Below are positions 23,546 through 34,420 of a DNA stretch of 64,000 bases, one piece after another. The stretch covers positions 3,548,802 through 3,612,801 of the forward strand of contig JAVGVS010000004.1 in assembly GCA_032718565.1 (NCBI GenBank), read 5' to 3'. This DNA comes from Distichodus sexfasciatus. Lineage: Eukaryota > Chordata > Actinopteri > Characiformes > Distichodontidae. Each line of letters starts with the position of its first letter. The first letter of the stretch is position 1. The notes beneath the pieces are model-generated. The model had not been told where the DNA came from and ran no database searches. It worked only from the letters and a program-made list of their open reading frames with translations. Position numbers and translations under genes: made by a program.

Positions 23546-26500
23546 TGTTGTTGTATTGCTGTAAGAACCATCTAGAAATTGTAACTATGCTGAACCATTC
23601 TTCAGCTGAACTATCCATAATAATTTGACAACTGAGGACTTGCTCCAGCACTAATTTTTCATAAGATTTGCCAGATCAGAGCCGTCAGAGGTACAACGCT
23701 ACCTTTTAAATGGGCGGTGTGGAAACACTCGACAGCACTCTAGTCCTCATGGTGGTAAACGGCAAGCAAGTTGGTGGAGCGACACTGAGGGTCTCTGAAC
23801 GCTGCTGAATAATTGCTGTCGTTGGTTTCTCTCCAGTAGACAGAGGAGACCCGGGGGGCCTCGTGAATCAGGCCCTGTCCGTGTCAGAAGGGAAATCTGC
23901 ATTGTAATGCGGTGGAAAAATACGACTCCAGCGTAACGGTGGACTGGCCTTGAGAGACGCAGTCTGCGAATCGTAATAGTAAATTATAACGTGGTGTAGA
24001 ACTGACAGGCCAATTTCTCAGCCGCTCTGTGATTTCATCCTAACACATGGCCTAACACTGGTGCTTGACAAATTCTTGAGCAGAAGAAAAACGTCTTTGC
24101 TTAGCCAGGTTTTCTAGTTACAGTTGACTTCCTTTGTTTATGTTATAAGCACTTTTACTTGTATGCTCTTAAACATACTTCATAAAATACAGCTGAATTT
24201 GTGCATAAAAATGTTCTCATGATGGTGATTCATCACATAGTCTGGTCCTCATCATTTTTGGAGAGTTAATGGAATTTGAGAATTGATGAAAGCAAATATC
24301 TAATATTAACAGTACCTAAGTACTTAAAAAATCTAAAAGTACCAAAGTATCTAAAATTACCACAGTGCTTAAGTGCTTCAAATAAAAGTACCAAAGTATC
24401 TGATATTAACAGTACTCAAGATAAAAGTCCTTAGGTATCTGATATTTAAATTATTTAAAAAAATAGAGTATATTATGTTAACAGTACTTAAGTACTATTT
24501 CTTAAAGTACCTGATACTAACAGTATCATACTGACAAAGTGTCTAATACTGCCTTTACTCAAGTAAGATTATATTGGTACAACTCTTACTAGTATCATTA
24601 CTTAGTGGAGTCTTAACTGCACTCATACATCATGAGAAAATGAAGAGTTTTTCTTTTTCATGTAGCCACACAATAAAACCCTGAAACTGAACTCAATGCA
24701 ACGAAAATGTAAAAAATAAAAAATAATAGTTTTGAGTTTTGGCCTTTTATCAGGAACTTATATCAGGAGATTCCAGAATGTATATATGTGTGTTTCCTAT
24801 ATTCGTGTAAATTTCAGAGTTCTACTGCTTCGGTCGATTCCACTCTGAAAGACATCCATAATGCATAAAGGGCTTTCTGCGTGAAGGAGTGCATTTAATA
24901 CGCATCTCTTACATTAGGAATGGAAGCAGACGTCTGGACGAACAGAGGAGGCAGACAGCGAACACTCCCTCCCCGAGATAAAAGCTACGTTTGTCTTGCC
25001 GGGACCGGGAATTTATTCGACTCGCGAGGGCACCTTTGTGGAAATTGTTCTTCAAAACAAACTCATCGAAGCAAATGATCTAACACAAGTAATGTCCTCC
25101 ATCGTCTGCATCGCATGCTAATGGTGCTCCAAACGGCTTCTTGGGGGCTTCTAAGGACTTTTACAAACGATTTTTTGCAAATAAAATCACCAGACAGCCA
25201 TGGCAACAATAAACATTTCTAAAGATCAGAACTAACCGTACCATAAAGTTCTGGAAAGTGTACCATTAATTTAGCATATTTCTTCCAGTATGTTTTTGAG
25301 AATTCCAATGATATTCCGAAACGATCTAAAATTAGCACCTAAAAACTTGAAGGTTTATGTTCTTTCTTGATCTGCATGCAACATTGGTTTCTAATGAATG
25401 AAGAGCTACTTTTCTCTAGCACATTCCATCCAACTTGGCCAATATTTAGCAGTAGTTAGAGACAAGAATCTAGTAAAAACAATGGTTTCTAAGGGGTTCT
25501 ACAAACAATTTTTGTCTACGTCTACAAATCCATTGAAAACTTGACAACTGTATTTCTACGGCTATGAAAACTATGCAAGGACTGAAACAGCCATACCATA
25601 GAGTTCTGGAAACTTTGGAACCCTTGTAAGACCTTCAGAGTGAAATAAACATTACATATAACTTGGTTATACATTTCAGAGTTGTCTGAACTAAAAATCA
25701 TTTCAACTAGAAGTCATTGTGAGACTTTCAAAAAGTGAGTTACTAGATGTTACTCTACTACTGTGAAGCTACTTAACATAGCTTTACTATGTTAATAGTA
25801 TTTGCCTTTGAATGTAGTGATGGTGCTAGAAGCTAAAATCTGCTAGGTTAGCTGTCTTTCATTGTTTTCACATTAGAATTAGACAATATTACATCACTGC
25901 AATGTGACATTGCATGCTTTTTAGAAGAACAGAGTGAACACAGATCTATGTTTCTAATGGATTTTTTAAAACTGGAATTATGTGATATGCAAATGTCCGT
26001 TTCTGATGTATTTCTGCTGCTAACAATGTTAATTTATGGTGACTCATATATGGGAAGTCTGGTGTCATATTAGCATTCAGCACAAGAGGAAATAGCATTA
26101 GTTAATGACAAGAATCTATTAAAAAATTGAATGTTTATATTAATTCCAGATCTGCAAAAACATTTCTGATGGATTGCTCCCTCAGCTATGCTAATTCCAT
26201 CTGGTGCCTCTGTTGTTATGTTAGCAAACAACACACACTAAAATAAGAGTTAGTTAGCAATAGGAATGTGGTAAAAATGGAGGTCTAGTAAAAATGGCTG
26301 TTTTGGGATGTTAAATAAGCTGATGTATGCTAGCAAACTCACATAAATTCTGTTATGTTAGCATTCATTGTGAACAGATATTAGCATTGGAGGTTTACAT
26401 TCAGTACGGATCAGTGAATGACTGAAAGATTTCTGATGTTAGTTAAGCAAATCTCAACTAGGCATTTACAGTCATTCTGACATAATATAATAAGCATAAA

Positions 26501-26953
26501 ACATTAATGTAAGTTAGCATCAATAATCTTGTAAAAATGGTATGCATTCGTTCTAGATTTGCCTTTTTGTTTTTACGAAAGCATGTGGTATTACATAGTG
26601 GTAACATAATACACCAGGTATAGTATTTATCTAGAGTCGATATCTACAAATCTACATTTTACCCTCCATAACTGTAATCCACGCCACGATCATGGAGGTG
26701 ACTGTGAAGACAAATGCAACAATTGCAGTTCAATCACAGGCTTTAAAATCAGAATACAACACTTATAGCATATAGTAGACACTCTTTCCCAGAGGGACTT
26801 CCATGTCCTAATTACAGGGACAGTCTAGCTAATACGACCTCTTGGTACAGAGTCGTGCATCATAACTACTAGACCACCACCACCCCAGCATATAAATATA
26901 AAAATAACATGAAACCATATAAATATAAAACCTTCTTAATATAAAAGCTCTAC
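23546..26953. other. Intronic sequence (E-D intron)
   Basis: A degenerate tandem repeat at about 24300-24600 uses AAGTACC/AAAGTATCTGATATTAACAG units. The blocks 23690-24010 and 24890-25080 are less AT-rich than their surroundings and not visibly repetitive. No exon or gene was found. Confidence 0.5.
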
Positions 26954-27145
26954 CTTCTCCTGCATTGTAGGCCAGGATGGCCCTGGTTCTCATCTGCTTG
27001 CCCTCGGCCGTTTTGCTGGAGCAGGTCTGGGAGCAGCTGGACCATGGCGTCCACAGGCTCAGGACACAGTCTTTTGGGCAGGGCACCACACAGGGTACCG
27101 GGGTTGGGGACTCGGAACTGCACAGCTCCCTCTTCACCTCTTTAC
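26954..27145 (-). CDS. thsd7a: THSD7A exon E (192 bp)
   Basis: The acceptor is GTTGCAG at 27147-27146 and the donor is GAAG|GTAGAG at 26953. The phase is 2 in and 1 out. It reads GKEVKRELCSSESPTP, CVVPCPKDCVLSLWTPWSSC and SQTCSSKTAEGKQMRTRAI, ending LAYNAGEG. The reading frame begins GTAAAGAGG at the acceptor, so it does not begin at the internal GTG that could be mistaken for a start. The canonical LWTPWSSC C-mannosylation pattern is present. Confidence 0.93.
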
Positions 27146-27339
27146 CTGCAACGCCAATGGAAGAGATATACTGTATCAGCAGTACTGGGGAAGCTCCTTT
27201 TAAACACTACCTTTTCAAGCACCAAGCTACTTCATCTTAGATGCTTCTGTTTTAATATAGTTATGTACACTACGTGCTACAGAGAAAGCTAACATTCAGC
27301 AAAGATCTGCTTTCTAATCCTCTAGAATATTTTGGGTAC

Positions 27340-28640
27340 TCCAGTAATATTCCAGCAAAGGGCTAAATTTGTGTTCTGGGAGAAAATTATTCTGGAAAAA
27401 CTGTGTTGGTGGCTATAAAATCTGGTTATTCATGCCCCAGGAAACCCTGTGTTGGGAACCATAAAATCAGTGGTTCAGATTCCAGGAAATACTGTTTGGT
27501 GACAATATATTAGGAGTTTGATTACTTGCAAATCCAATGCTGGTGACTATAAAATCTCAGTTTTTCTTTCTTGGGAAACCCAGCGTTGGTGACCAAACAA
27601 CTGAGGGTTTTTAATCTGATTCCTGCTGCTCTCTAATGCTGATTACTCATGTTGTTCACAGCAAATTTGGTGTTATGTTAGCACAGCATTTGTGTTTTGG
27701 TATGATTTGGTATGAGGCTGTGTTTGAAGTCATGCTTTCAAAAAATGTAAAAGTCTGAACCAGCCAGGTAGTTTGCATCTTTGCTTAGACAAACTACACC
27801 CAAAACCAGTGTTAATTTTGTTCATGAAAACTGACAAAAAATAATCAACACACTAAGCAGATTTCGGCCATTAGCTATGCTATTTTTTGGTGTCCTTTTG
27901 GTTTCTAGGGAGTTTACAGCAGCAGCCTAGTGTCTCGATTCCAATCATGAAATTCAAGCGTTTGATAAACTGACTCAAAAATTTCACTGACTCAAACTGA
28001 CTCAATGTTATTTCATCAACAAAAAAATTATGAAAAAAGTCATTGTGTGCATGTACACTGTACTTTATTGCAAGATGTTAGTGATGCTCCTCCTCCTCAT
28101 CTTCTGGCACTGGCTTCTTGGTCAATGTTTATTCCTCTATTTTGAATCAAAGTTAGTACCTAAATAGACTCTCAGGGTGAGTCGGGGTGAGCTGATCTCC
28201 AAGCCAATGGCTATTATGGTCTCAATTAGCTTTGACTTGCTATTAAGCACATTAGAATCTACGACTGGAGAGGCTCTTTAGGCATTGAACTCTTGAACCC
28301 TCAGAGGGCTCAAGGCATCTTGCCTTTTCCTTAAAACACTAATAATGTGTTACTTGCACATTCTAGATTTTAATCTTCTTTATTCAAGAAGGAGTTTTAT
28401 AACAAAAAGTGATTTTTGTTTTTTCTCGTACTGAGAAGAAACATCATAACCGTAAAATATGTAATCTCAAAATTTGAGGATTTGCCATTTTGAGTTTTGG
28501 TTGCTATAAAATCTGGTGTTTCAGACCCAGCAAACCATAAAATTAGTGGTTCACATCCTGGGAAATACTGTTTGGTGACCATAAAATTGGGGGTTTGATT
28601 CCTAGCAAATCCTGTATTGTTGACCATAAATTAGTGGTTC
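27340..28640. repeat. Degenerate minisatellite, left of the DIRS element
   Basis: Variants of TGTTGGTGACCATAAAATC, then GGTTTGA...CCAGGAAA and TCCTGT occur repeatedly at 27380-27600 and 28490-28640, at about 50-60 bp spacing. The same unit resumes at 34209-34370, so the DIRS element split the array. Confidence 0.65.
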
Positions 28641-28742
28641 AAAGTAAACACTGAGATATGGGAACGAGTACTGCGTCGTAAGACGCTATGGGGAAAACTC
28701 CTTTTTCCTCTTCGACTGAAGCCTTTTTTTCAATCACGCAGT

Positions 28743-28922
28743 GCAACTGCACGCTGATTGGTTTGTCAAAGTTAACTTGACGAGACCAATCAACTGACGG
28801 CGGTAACAAGTCGGCCAATGGCAGCGCCGCTTTACCGGGTGCCGTCATTTGCATGGGGCGGCGCCAACCGGCTCTATAAAAGCGGCCGTTTCGCCGTCAA
28901 GTTCAGATTTTTCTTACGAAGC
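28743..28922 (+). repeat. DIRS 3' inverted terminal repeat
   Basis: It starts GCAACTGCACGCTGATTGG and ends TTCAGATTTTTCTT. It is nearly identical to the inverted right copy. It contains CTCTATAAAAG (TATA-like, 28875-28881) facing into the element on the + strand. About 97 further bases (28646-28742) outside it have no counterpart on the right, as expected for the asymmetric DIRS 3' end. Confidence 0.9.
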
Positions 28923-28950
28923 ATCTGAGACGTGCAGCACATGGCACAGC

Positions 28951-29060
28951 AAGGAACGCAGTACTCGTTCCCATATTTCAGGGAACCGAGGTTACGTAAG
29001 TAACCGAGTACGTTCCCTTTCGATATTTCACTCGTACTGCGTCGTAAGACGCTATGGGGA
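28951..29060. repeat. DIRS internal complementary region (ICR)
   Basis: ACGCAGTACTCGTTCCCATA (from about 28955) is the inverted complement of the outermost 3' end (28647-28668). GTACTGCGTCGTAAGACGCT and the next eight bases at 29033-29060 repeat 28660-28687 directly. Two palindromes share a GTAA centre: GGTTAC-GTAA-GTAACC at 28990-29005 and GCGTC-GTAA-GACGC at 29039-29052. The latter is also present at 28673-28686. The ICR is the template that joins the two ends of the circular DIRS intermediate. Confidence 0.8.
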
Positions 29061-29291
29061 ACCAGTACAATCCCGCCGTGCCATGGTGGGGTGCGACTCA
29101 ATATGACACCCAAGGGGGAAAAACCCCAGGGGAACATCACAAAAATACACCAAGCACAGGGCAAGCCACGAAGGGGGCCGCTGTGGCTCGGGTGTCACCC
29201 CGCAGGTGCCCGAACGGGCCCGATAACTAGGGACTCACACCAAACAGGTCGAGTAACCCATAAAACCATTCAGTCGGTCCACTGGACGGAC

Positions 29292-30551
29292 TTATATAGA
29301 CAAAACTCTGGACTGCAGAGCAGGGACATCTAGGTTATAAAACCTGATAAATGTGGACGGCGAGGACCAGCCGGCCGCCTCACAAATCTCCAAAATGGAA
29401 ACCCCGCTTGACCACGCCCAGGAAGAGGCCATGCCTCTGGTGGAATGGGCTCTAACTCCCAAGGGGCACTGCATCCCCAAGGAGGAATAAGCCAGCGTAA
29501 TGGCCTCCACAATCCACTTAGAAAGTCTTTGCTTTGTAACCGGACGGCCCTGGGCGCGGTTACCGAAGCCGACAAAAAGCTGTTCTGAACTCCTGAATGA
29601 GGCAGAACGCGCTACGTAAACTCTCAGGGCCCTAACGGGGCAGAGCAAGTGCAAGTCCTGGTCGTCCACCGAGGCGGGCAGGGCAGAGAGACTTATGACC
29701 TGGGCTCTGAACGGAGTTGAGAGCACCTTAGGCACATAACCCAGTCTTGGTTTCAGGATGACTCTGGAGTCGTTTGGCCCGAATTCCAGGCAAGACGGGT
29801 TGACAGACAGTGCTTGTAAGTCACCCACTCGCTTGACAGACGCCAGTGCCAGGAGCAGGGCGGTCTTAAGCGAGAACGCTTTCAAGCTCGAGGAGTGCAG
29901 AGGCTCGAATGGGGCCCCTTTCAGGGCCCTTAGCACGGTGGATAAGTCCCACGAGGGGACCGTATGAGGGCGCGGGGGGTGCAACCGCCTGGCGCCTCTC
30001 AAAAATTGGATAACCGCACTGTGCCTGCCGACCGAGCGCCCCGCAATAGGGGCATGAAAGGCCGCTATTGCCGAAGCGTAAACCTTGATGGTCGAGGGAG
30101 AACGCTGCTTGTCCAGCAACTCCTGCAGGAATGACAAGACCACCGAGACCTCTGAGGAGACCGGATCGACGTCCCGGTCCCGGCGCCAATCCTCAAAAAG
30201 AGCCCATTTCAGAGCGTAGAGCCGCCGCGTAGACGGGGCTCTAGCTTCAGTCATAGTGTTCAGGACGCGCTCTGGGAGGCCCAAAGGCACCCATTGAGCG
30301 GCCAGACATGAAGGGCCCACAGCTCGGGCTGAGGATGCCACAGTGAGCCGTTCGCTTGAGAGAGGAGGTCCCGCCTCAAGGGAATTGGCCACGGGGCTGC
30401 TTCCAACAACTGGAACAGCTCCGACACCCACGGCTGGTTCCTCCAGAAGGGGGCTACCAGGAGAAGCTTGAGCTTGCGCTCCCGGACTCGTCTGAGTACC
30501 TGAGGTAACAGAGCGACCGGAGGGAACGCGTAAAGCGGAAGATCTGGCCAC
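29292..30551 (-). CDS. DIRS tyrosine recombinase (YR)
   Basis: An open frame of 419 codons. The recombinase domain begins about residue 80 (NTMTEARAPSTRRLYALKW), with an N-terminal SAM-like core-binding part. The catalytic part carries the expected tetrad: Arg in LASVKRVGDLQAL, His and Arg in VRAHSTRGMASSWA, and Tyr in FIRFYNLDV. The enzyme would integrate the circular cDNA without a DDE integrase. The frame overlaps the end of the RT-RNase H-methyltransferase frame (30260-30551) in a different reading frame, as in other DIRS elements. It has no internal stop, so this enzyme may be intact. Its true start is uncertain because the first 80 residues lie in the overlap. Confidence 0.88.
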   Translation of the reverse strand: MARSSALRVPSGRSVTSGTQTSPGAQAQASPGSPLLEEPAVGVGAVPVVGSSPVANSLEAGPPLSSERLTVASSARAVGPSCLAAQWVPLGLPERVLNTMTEARAPSTRRLYALKWALFEDWRRDRDVDPVSSEVSVVLSFLQELLDKQRSPSTIKVYASAIAAFHAPIAGRSVGRHSAVIQFLRGARRLHPPRPHTVPSWDLSTVLRALKGAPFEPLHSSSLKAFSLKTALLLALASVKRVGDLQALSVNPSCLEFGPNDSRVILKPRLGYVPKVLSTPFRAQVISLSALPASVDDQDLHLLCPVRALRVYVARSASFRSSEQLFVGFGNRAQGRPVTKQRLSKWIVEAITLAYSSLGMQCPLGVRAHSTRGMASSWAWSSGVSILEICEAAGWSSPSTFIRFYNLDVPALQSRVLSI

Positions 30552-32296
30552 TCGTGGGCCAGAGCATCCGTGCTTCTTGTAAAGTAAAGTGGGCAGTGAA
30601 AATTGTCTTCGGAGGCGAAGAGGTCAACTCGCGCCCTGCCGAAGGTGTCCCAAATTCTCTGAACCGCGAGGGGGTGGAGCGTCCAGTTCTCTGACGAGAC
30701 ATTGCTCCTCGACAGCATGTCTGCCCCCTGGTTCAATTTGCCCGGCACGTGTGATGCCCTGAGTGAGCACAGGTTGGCCTGGGCCCATATCAGAAGGCGT
30801 TTTGCAAGTGCAAAGAGGCGCCTCGAGACAATTCCGCCTTGGTGGTTCACATAGGACACCACAGAGAGGCTGTCCGAGTGCACCAGAACATGGTGCCCCT
30901 TCAGTTCTGGCAGGAAGGCTCGGCAGGCATGGGACACTGCGAGCATCTCGAGGCAGTTGATGTGCAGCCCTGCCTCCTCCCTGGACCAAAGGCCGGAGGC
31001 TGGTTTGCCTTCGCACAGGGCTCCCCAACCCATGTTGGAGGTGTCTGTCGAGACCACCTTCCTCCTGTGCGCTGCATTCAGACGCACCCCTTGGGCTAGC
31101 CAGTGAGGGTCCCTCCAATGGGTCAGGGCTTTGACACAGGCCCAAGTTACCGTTAAGCGGTGGCGCCTGTGGCGCCATGCCGCGAATGGAACCCTCTGCT
31201 TCAACCAAAACTGGATGGGTCGCATGTAAAGCAGACCCAGCTGAAGTACCGGCGAAGCTGCTGCCATAAGGCCCAGAATTCTCTGGAAGGCCTTGAGTGG
31301 GTGCGAGGAGCTCTCCGCGAAGGAGGCTGCGCGGCTCCGAATGGACTCGGTTCGCTCCGCTGAGAGACTCGCGTTCATTCACACAGAGTCAATCACTATG
31401 CCCAGGAATGAAATTTGTTGGCTGGGTGATAGCCTGCTCTTGGCGAAATTGACCCTGAGCCCCAGATGCTCCAAGTGGCTGAGGAGAAGGGCCTGATGCG
31501 ATATCAAAACCGCCTCTGACTGGGCCAGAATGAGCCAGTCGTCGAGGTAGTTGAGGACGCGGACCCCCATCTGTCTCAGAGGGGAGAGCGCTGCATCCAT
31601 ACATCGCGTAAAAGTGCGGGGAGCCAGAGATAAACCAAAAGGAAGGACCCTGTATTGATATGCCACGTCCTCGAAGGCAAATCTCAGAAAGCGCCTGTGA
31701 TGGGGGGCAATTTGGATATGAAAGTACGCGTCTTTCAGATCCAGGGACATAAACCAGTCCTCGGGGCGAATCTGCGCGAGGATCTGCCTTACGGTCACCA
31801 TTCTGAACGGCCGCTTTACCAGGGCGCGGTTCAGAAGTCTGAGGTCCAAAATCGGTCGGAGACCGCCGCCTTTTTTGGGGACGAGGAAATACCGACTGTA
31901 AAAGCCTGACTCGCTTTGAGCTGGAGGAACAATCTCTATGGCTCCTTTTTCCAGCAAGTTGGCCACCTCGGCGTGGAGAATGGTCTCCTCGCGCACATGA
32001 GTGGGGACCACGCCGCGAAAGCGGGGGGGTCTGTGAGCAAACTGCAAGGTGTAACCTCGTCTTATTGTACCCATCACCCAGTCTGACACTGCGGGGATGG
32101 CCTGCCAGGCCTCGGCCCGCTGGGACAGTGGTTGAATGAGGTTCATGGATTCGTCGCCCAGGGGCAGCGAATCTGACATGTGAGGAAGAGGAAAATTGCT
32201 CTTTTTGTGAGGATGTAAATTTTTTGTTTTTATTCCCGCTATCACAGCTGTCGGACAGCCGGGCACTTGTATGGGCCGGGCAGGAGCCGAAGACAC
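30260..32296 (-). pseudogene. DIRS reverse transcriptase - RNase H - methyltransferase-like polyprotein, one in-frame stop
   Basis: The RT part (32296-31382) shows FLVPKKGGGLRPILDLR, WFMSLDLKDAYFHI and the catalytic VLNYLDDWLIL. It is followed by an in-frame TGA at 31381-31379, and the same frame continues directly at 31378. The RNase H part has STDTSNMGWGALCEG, INCLEMLAVSHA and VLVHSDSLSVVSYVN (D-E-D), then HVPGKLNQGADMLSR. The C-terminal part (VDLFASEDNFHCPLYF, LVAPFWRNQPW, ELWALHVWPLNG) matches the methyltransferase-like domain found in vertebrate DIRS elements. Apart from the single stop the frame is open throughout, implying a fairly recent insertion. The exact N-terminus is unclear. Confidence 0.88.
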
Positions 32297-32497
32297 ACTT
32301 TCCTCTGCACCCGGCGCTAAGCGGGGTAGTGAGAGGTTGGCGTAAAGCCCCGGCCGCGGCGGGACTGAACCCCTTCCTCTTCCTGCTTGGGCGTTCAGGA
32401 GGACTTTCTGGGAGCGGGGTCCAAGGTGATCTGCACGCTGGGTGTTTGTGAAGCGTCTCGCTGAACGTGAGCGTCCTCTATCTTGACGCTCTCTGGG

Positions 32498-33870
32498 TCA
32501 CAGATCCGGAGCGGGAGGGGCAGGAGCAGCGGGCTGCCGAGTCGGCTCCGACCTGGGGCGACTGGAGGCAGATGAAGCGCTGGAACGCTTCGGGAGGAAA
32601 AGTCGCATGGCTTGGGATGACTTCTGAGCCTCAGTGAAGCGTTCAGCAAAACCCTCAACCGCCGGTCCGAAGAGGCCACCTGGAGAGACAGGAGCGTCGA
32701 GGAACGGGACTTTATCCGGCTCCTTCATCTCCGTCAGCGTCAGCCAGAGATGGCGCTCCAGGACCACCAAGCTCGACATCGAGCGACCGATGGCCTGGGC
32801 TGTGGCTTTGGTGGCACGTAGAGCCAGGTCCGTCGCACTTCGCAGGTCAGCGAGGGAAATGGCGTCGAGACCGGTTCCTTCAGAGGCGAGCATCTTCGCC
32901 TGGAACACCTGCAGCACGGCCATGGAATGCAGGACCGAGGCGGCTTGGCCAGCAGCGGCGTAGGCGCGGCCAGCGAGCGCTGATGTGGTTTTGCAGGGCT
33001 TGGAGGGATGGTTCGCCCTGACCTTCCATCCAATGGCCGATGGCGGGCAGAGATGCGCGGCCACGGACTCATCTAATGGAGGCAGGTGGACGTAGCCTTT
33101 CTCCTCAGCGCTGTCCACAGAGGAGAGCGCGGTAGAGGAGGAAGTCCAGACCCTGGACGAATACGGAGCGCGCCACGCCTTGGTGAGCTCCTCGTGGACT
33201 TTGGGGAAGAAGGGGGCGGAGCGTTGCTGGGGGGCCTGTCGGCGCCCCGGGAGAAACCACTCGTCCAGCCTGCTTCGCGAGGGTTCCTCAGCGGGGGACC
33301 ATCAAGTCCAAGCTCAGCGACAGCTTTTGACAGGACGCGAGTGAGCTCCTCATCGTTCCTGTTCCTGGCGCTATGGGAGGATGACGGCGGCCGGGGGGCG
33401 GGGTCAGACTCGGAGCCCGCGAACTCCGCCGCGTCAGAAGCAGCCAATGAGACGCTGTCGTCATCGTTTTCTTCATCTCCGCTGAATGCAACCAGGTCAC
33501 TCGCAGCCGCTGAGGGACGCTGGTCGGCTTGGGTGAAGAAGACGGGATCAGTTGGGGGGGGCGAGACTCATGGGCACAGAGCCGGCGAGAGCTCGTCCGC
33601 TTCCAAGCGCGCAGCCACTCTTCCCCGCCGTTTCTTCCTCACAGGGCCCTGGGAGGATGTAGATGGGAGGGAGGAGGGGGTGGGGTCGCACTCTGAAAAG
33701 AGCGCTACCCGCGAGCGCAGCGCTGAGATACTGAGAGCCTCGTGATGCGGGCAATCAGCGGAGGAGAGAGCGGCGTCTGCGTGGGATCTGCCGAGACAGA
33801 GCGCACACTCAAGATGGCCGTCGTCAGAGCGCAGCGGCTCCGAGCACAAAGTGCAGCGACGGCGTGGCAT
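32498..33870 (-). pseudogene. DIRS gag-like protein, frameshifted
   Basis: The first frame starts MPRRRCTLCSEPLR at 33870, with a CxxC...CxLC zinc-finger-like head. It breaks near 33568. A short second frame ends at a run of eight C residues (G on the + strand, 33554-33561). The first frame then resumes (SLAASDAAEFAGSESD) until about 33073. A third frame from about 33118 (MDSAEEKGYVHLPPLDESV) reaches 32498. At least three frame changes are needed, so the gene is broken. The product would be the nucleocapsid-like component, and the assignment is by position and composition. Confidence 0.7.
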
Positions 33871-34035
33871 TTAAAAATGCCATTTAACTCTTTTAGAAGA
33901 GAAAATAAGCTCTAAAGCCGGAAGCGGCAGGGGAACAGCGAAAATAGCCAATTCCAGCTGCGAATGCTTTATCAACGGCGAAGGCGTTCAGTCGCAGAGT
34001 TCAGCGTTGAAAAACAATATCTCAAGGCTGAAGGA

Positions 34036-34207
34036 AGAAAAATCTGAACTTGACGGCGAGACGGCCGCATTTATAGAGCCGGTTGGCGCCGCCCCATGCA
34101 AATGACGGCACCCGGTAAAGCGGCGCGGCCATTGGCCGACTCGTTACCGCCATCAGTTGATTGGTCTCGTCAAGTTAACTTTGACAAACCAATCAGCGTG
34201 CAGTTGC
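34036..34207 (-). repeat. DIRS 5' inverted terminal repeat
   Basis: Read on the minus strand it begins GCAACTGCACGC at 34207 and ends near TTCAGATTTTTCTTCC. It differs from the other copy at only a handful of positions visible by eye. It forms the 5' end and probable promoter of the element. Confidence 0.9.
34069..34075 (-). promoter_or_regulatory. TATA-like box in the DIRS 5' repeat
   Basis: CTCTATAAATGCGGCC on the minus strand lies about 200 bases upstream of the first gag-like ATG (33870). The corresponding box in the other repeat points inward on the + strand, so antisense initiation is possible. This is inferred from motif and position only. Confidence 0.5.
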
Positions 34208-34208
34208 T

Positions 34209-34420
34209 ATGTTGGTGACCCTAAAATTTGGAGTGTGAATATGATAATGTGTGACCATTAAAAAAGTTTAAATCCTGCTACACCATGGGTTTTGACCATA
34301 GAACTGTTGTGTTTGAATCTCAGGAAAATCAGTGTTGGTGACCATAATTTGGGGATATGAATCCCAAAGTAGCCTAAAACCCCCACTGAGATTATAGATA
34401 AGAGCATCTGCTAAATATTG
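34209..34420. repeat. Degenerate minisatellite, right of the DIRS element, plus SINE tail
   Basis: TGTTGGTGACCCTAAAATTT and GTGTTGGTGACCATAATTTG units continue the array interrupted at 28640. ATAAGAGCATCTGCTAAATA at about 34398 is a SINE 3' block fragment. Confidence 0.6.

Larger units (their letters stand above)
28646..34207 (-). mobile_element. DIRS-type tyrosine-recombinase retrotransposon, full length, mutated
   Basis: On the minus strand the order is gag-like, RT, RNase H, methyltransferase-like, then an overlapping tyrosine recombinase frame. Inverted terminal repeats flank it (28743-28922 and 34036-34207). An internal complementary region sits between the recombinase stop and the 3' terminal repeat. 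This is the DIRS architecture, which integrates by site-specific recombination and leaves no target duplication; none is seen. The element is about 5.56 kb. Breaks in gag and one stop between RT and RNase H indicate it is now defective. It lies in the F-E intron of the host gene, in the same orientation as the gene. Confidence 0.92.
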
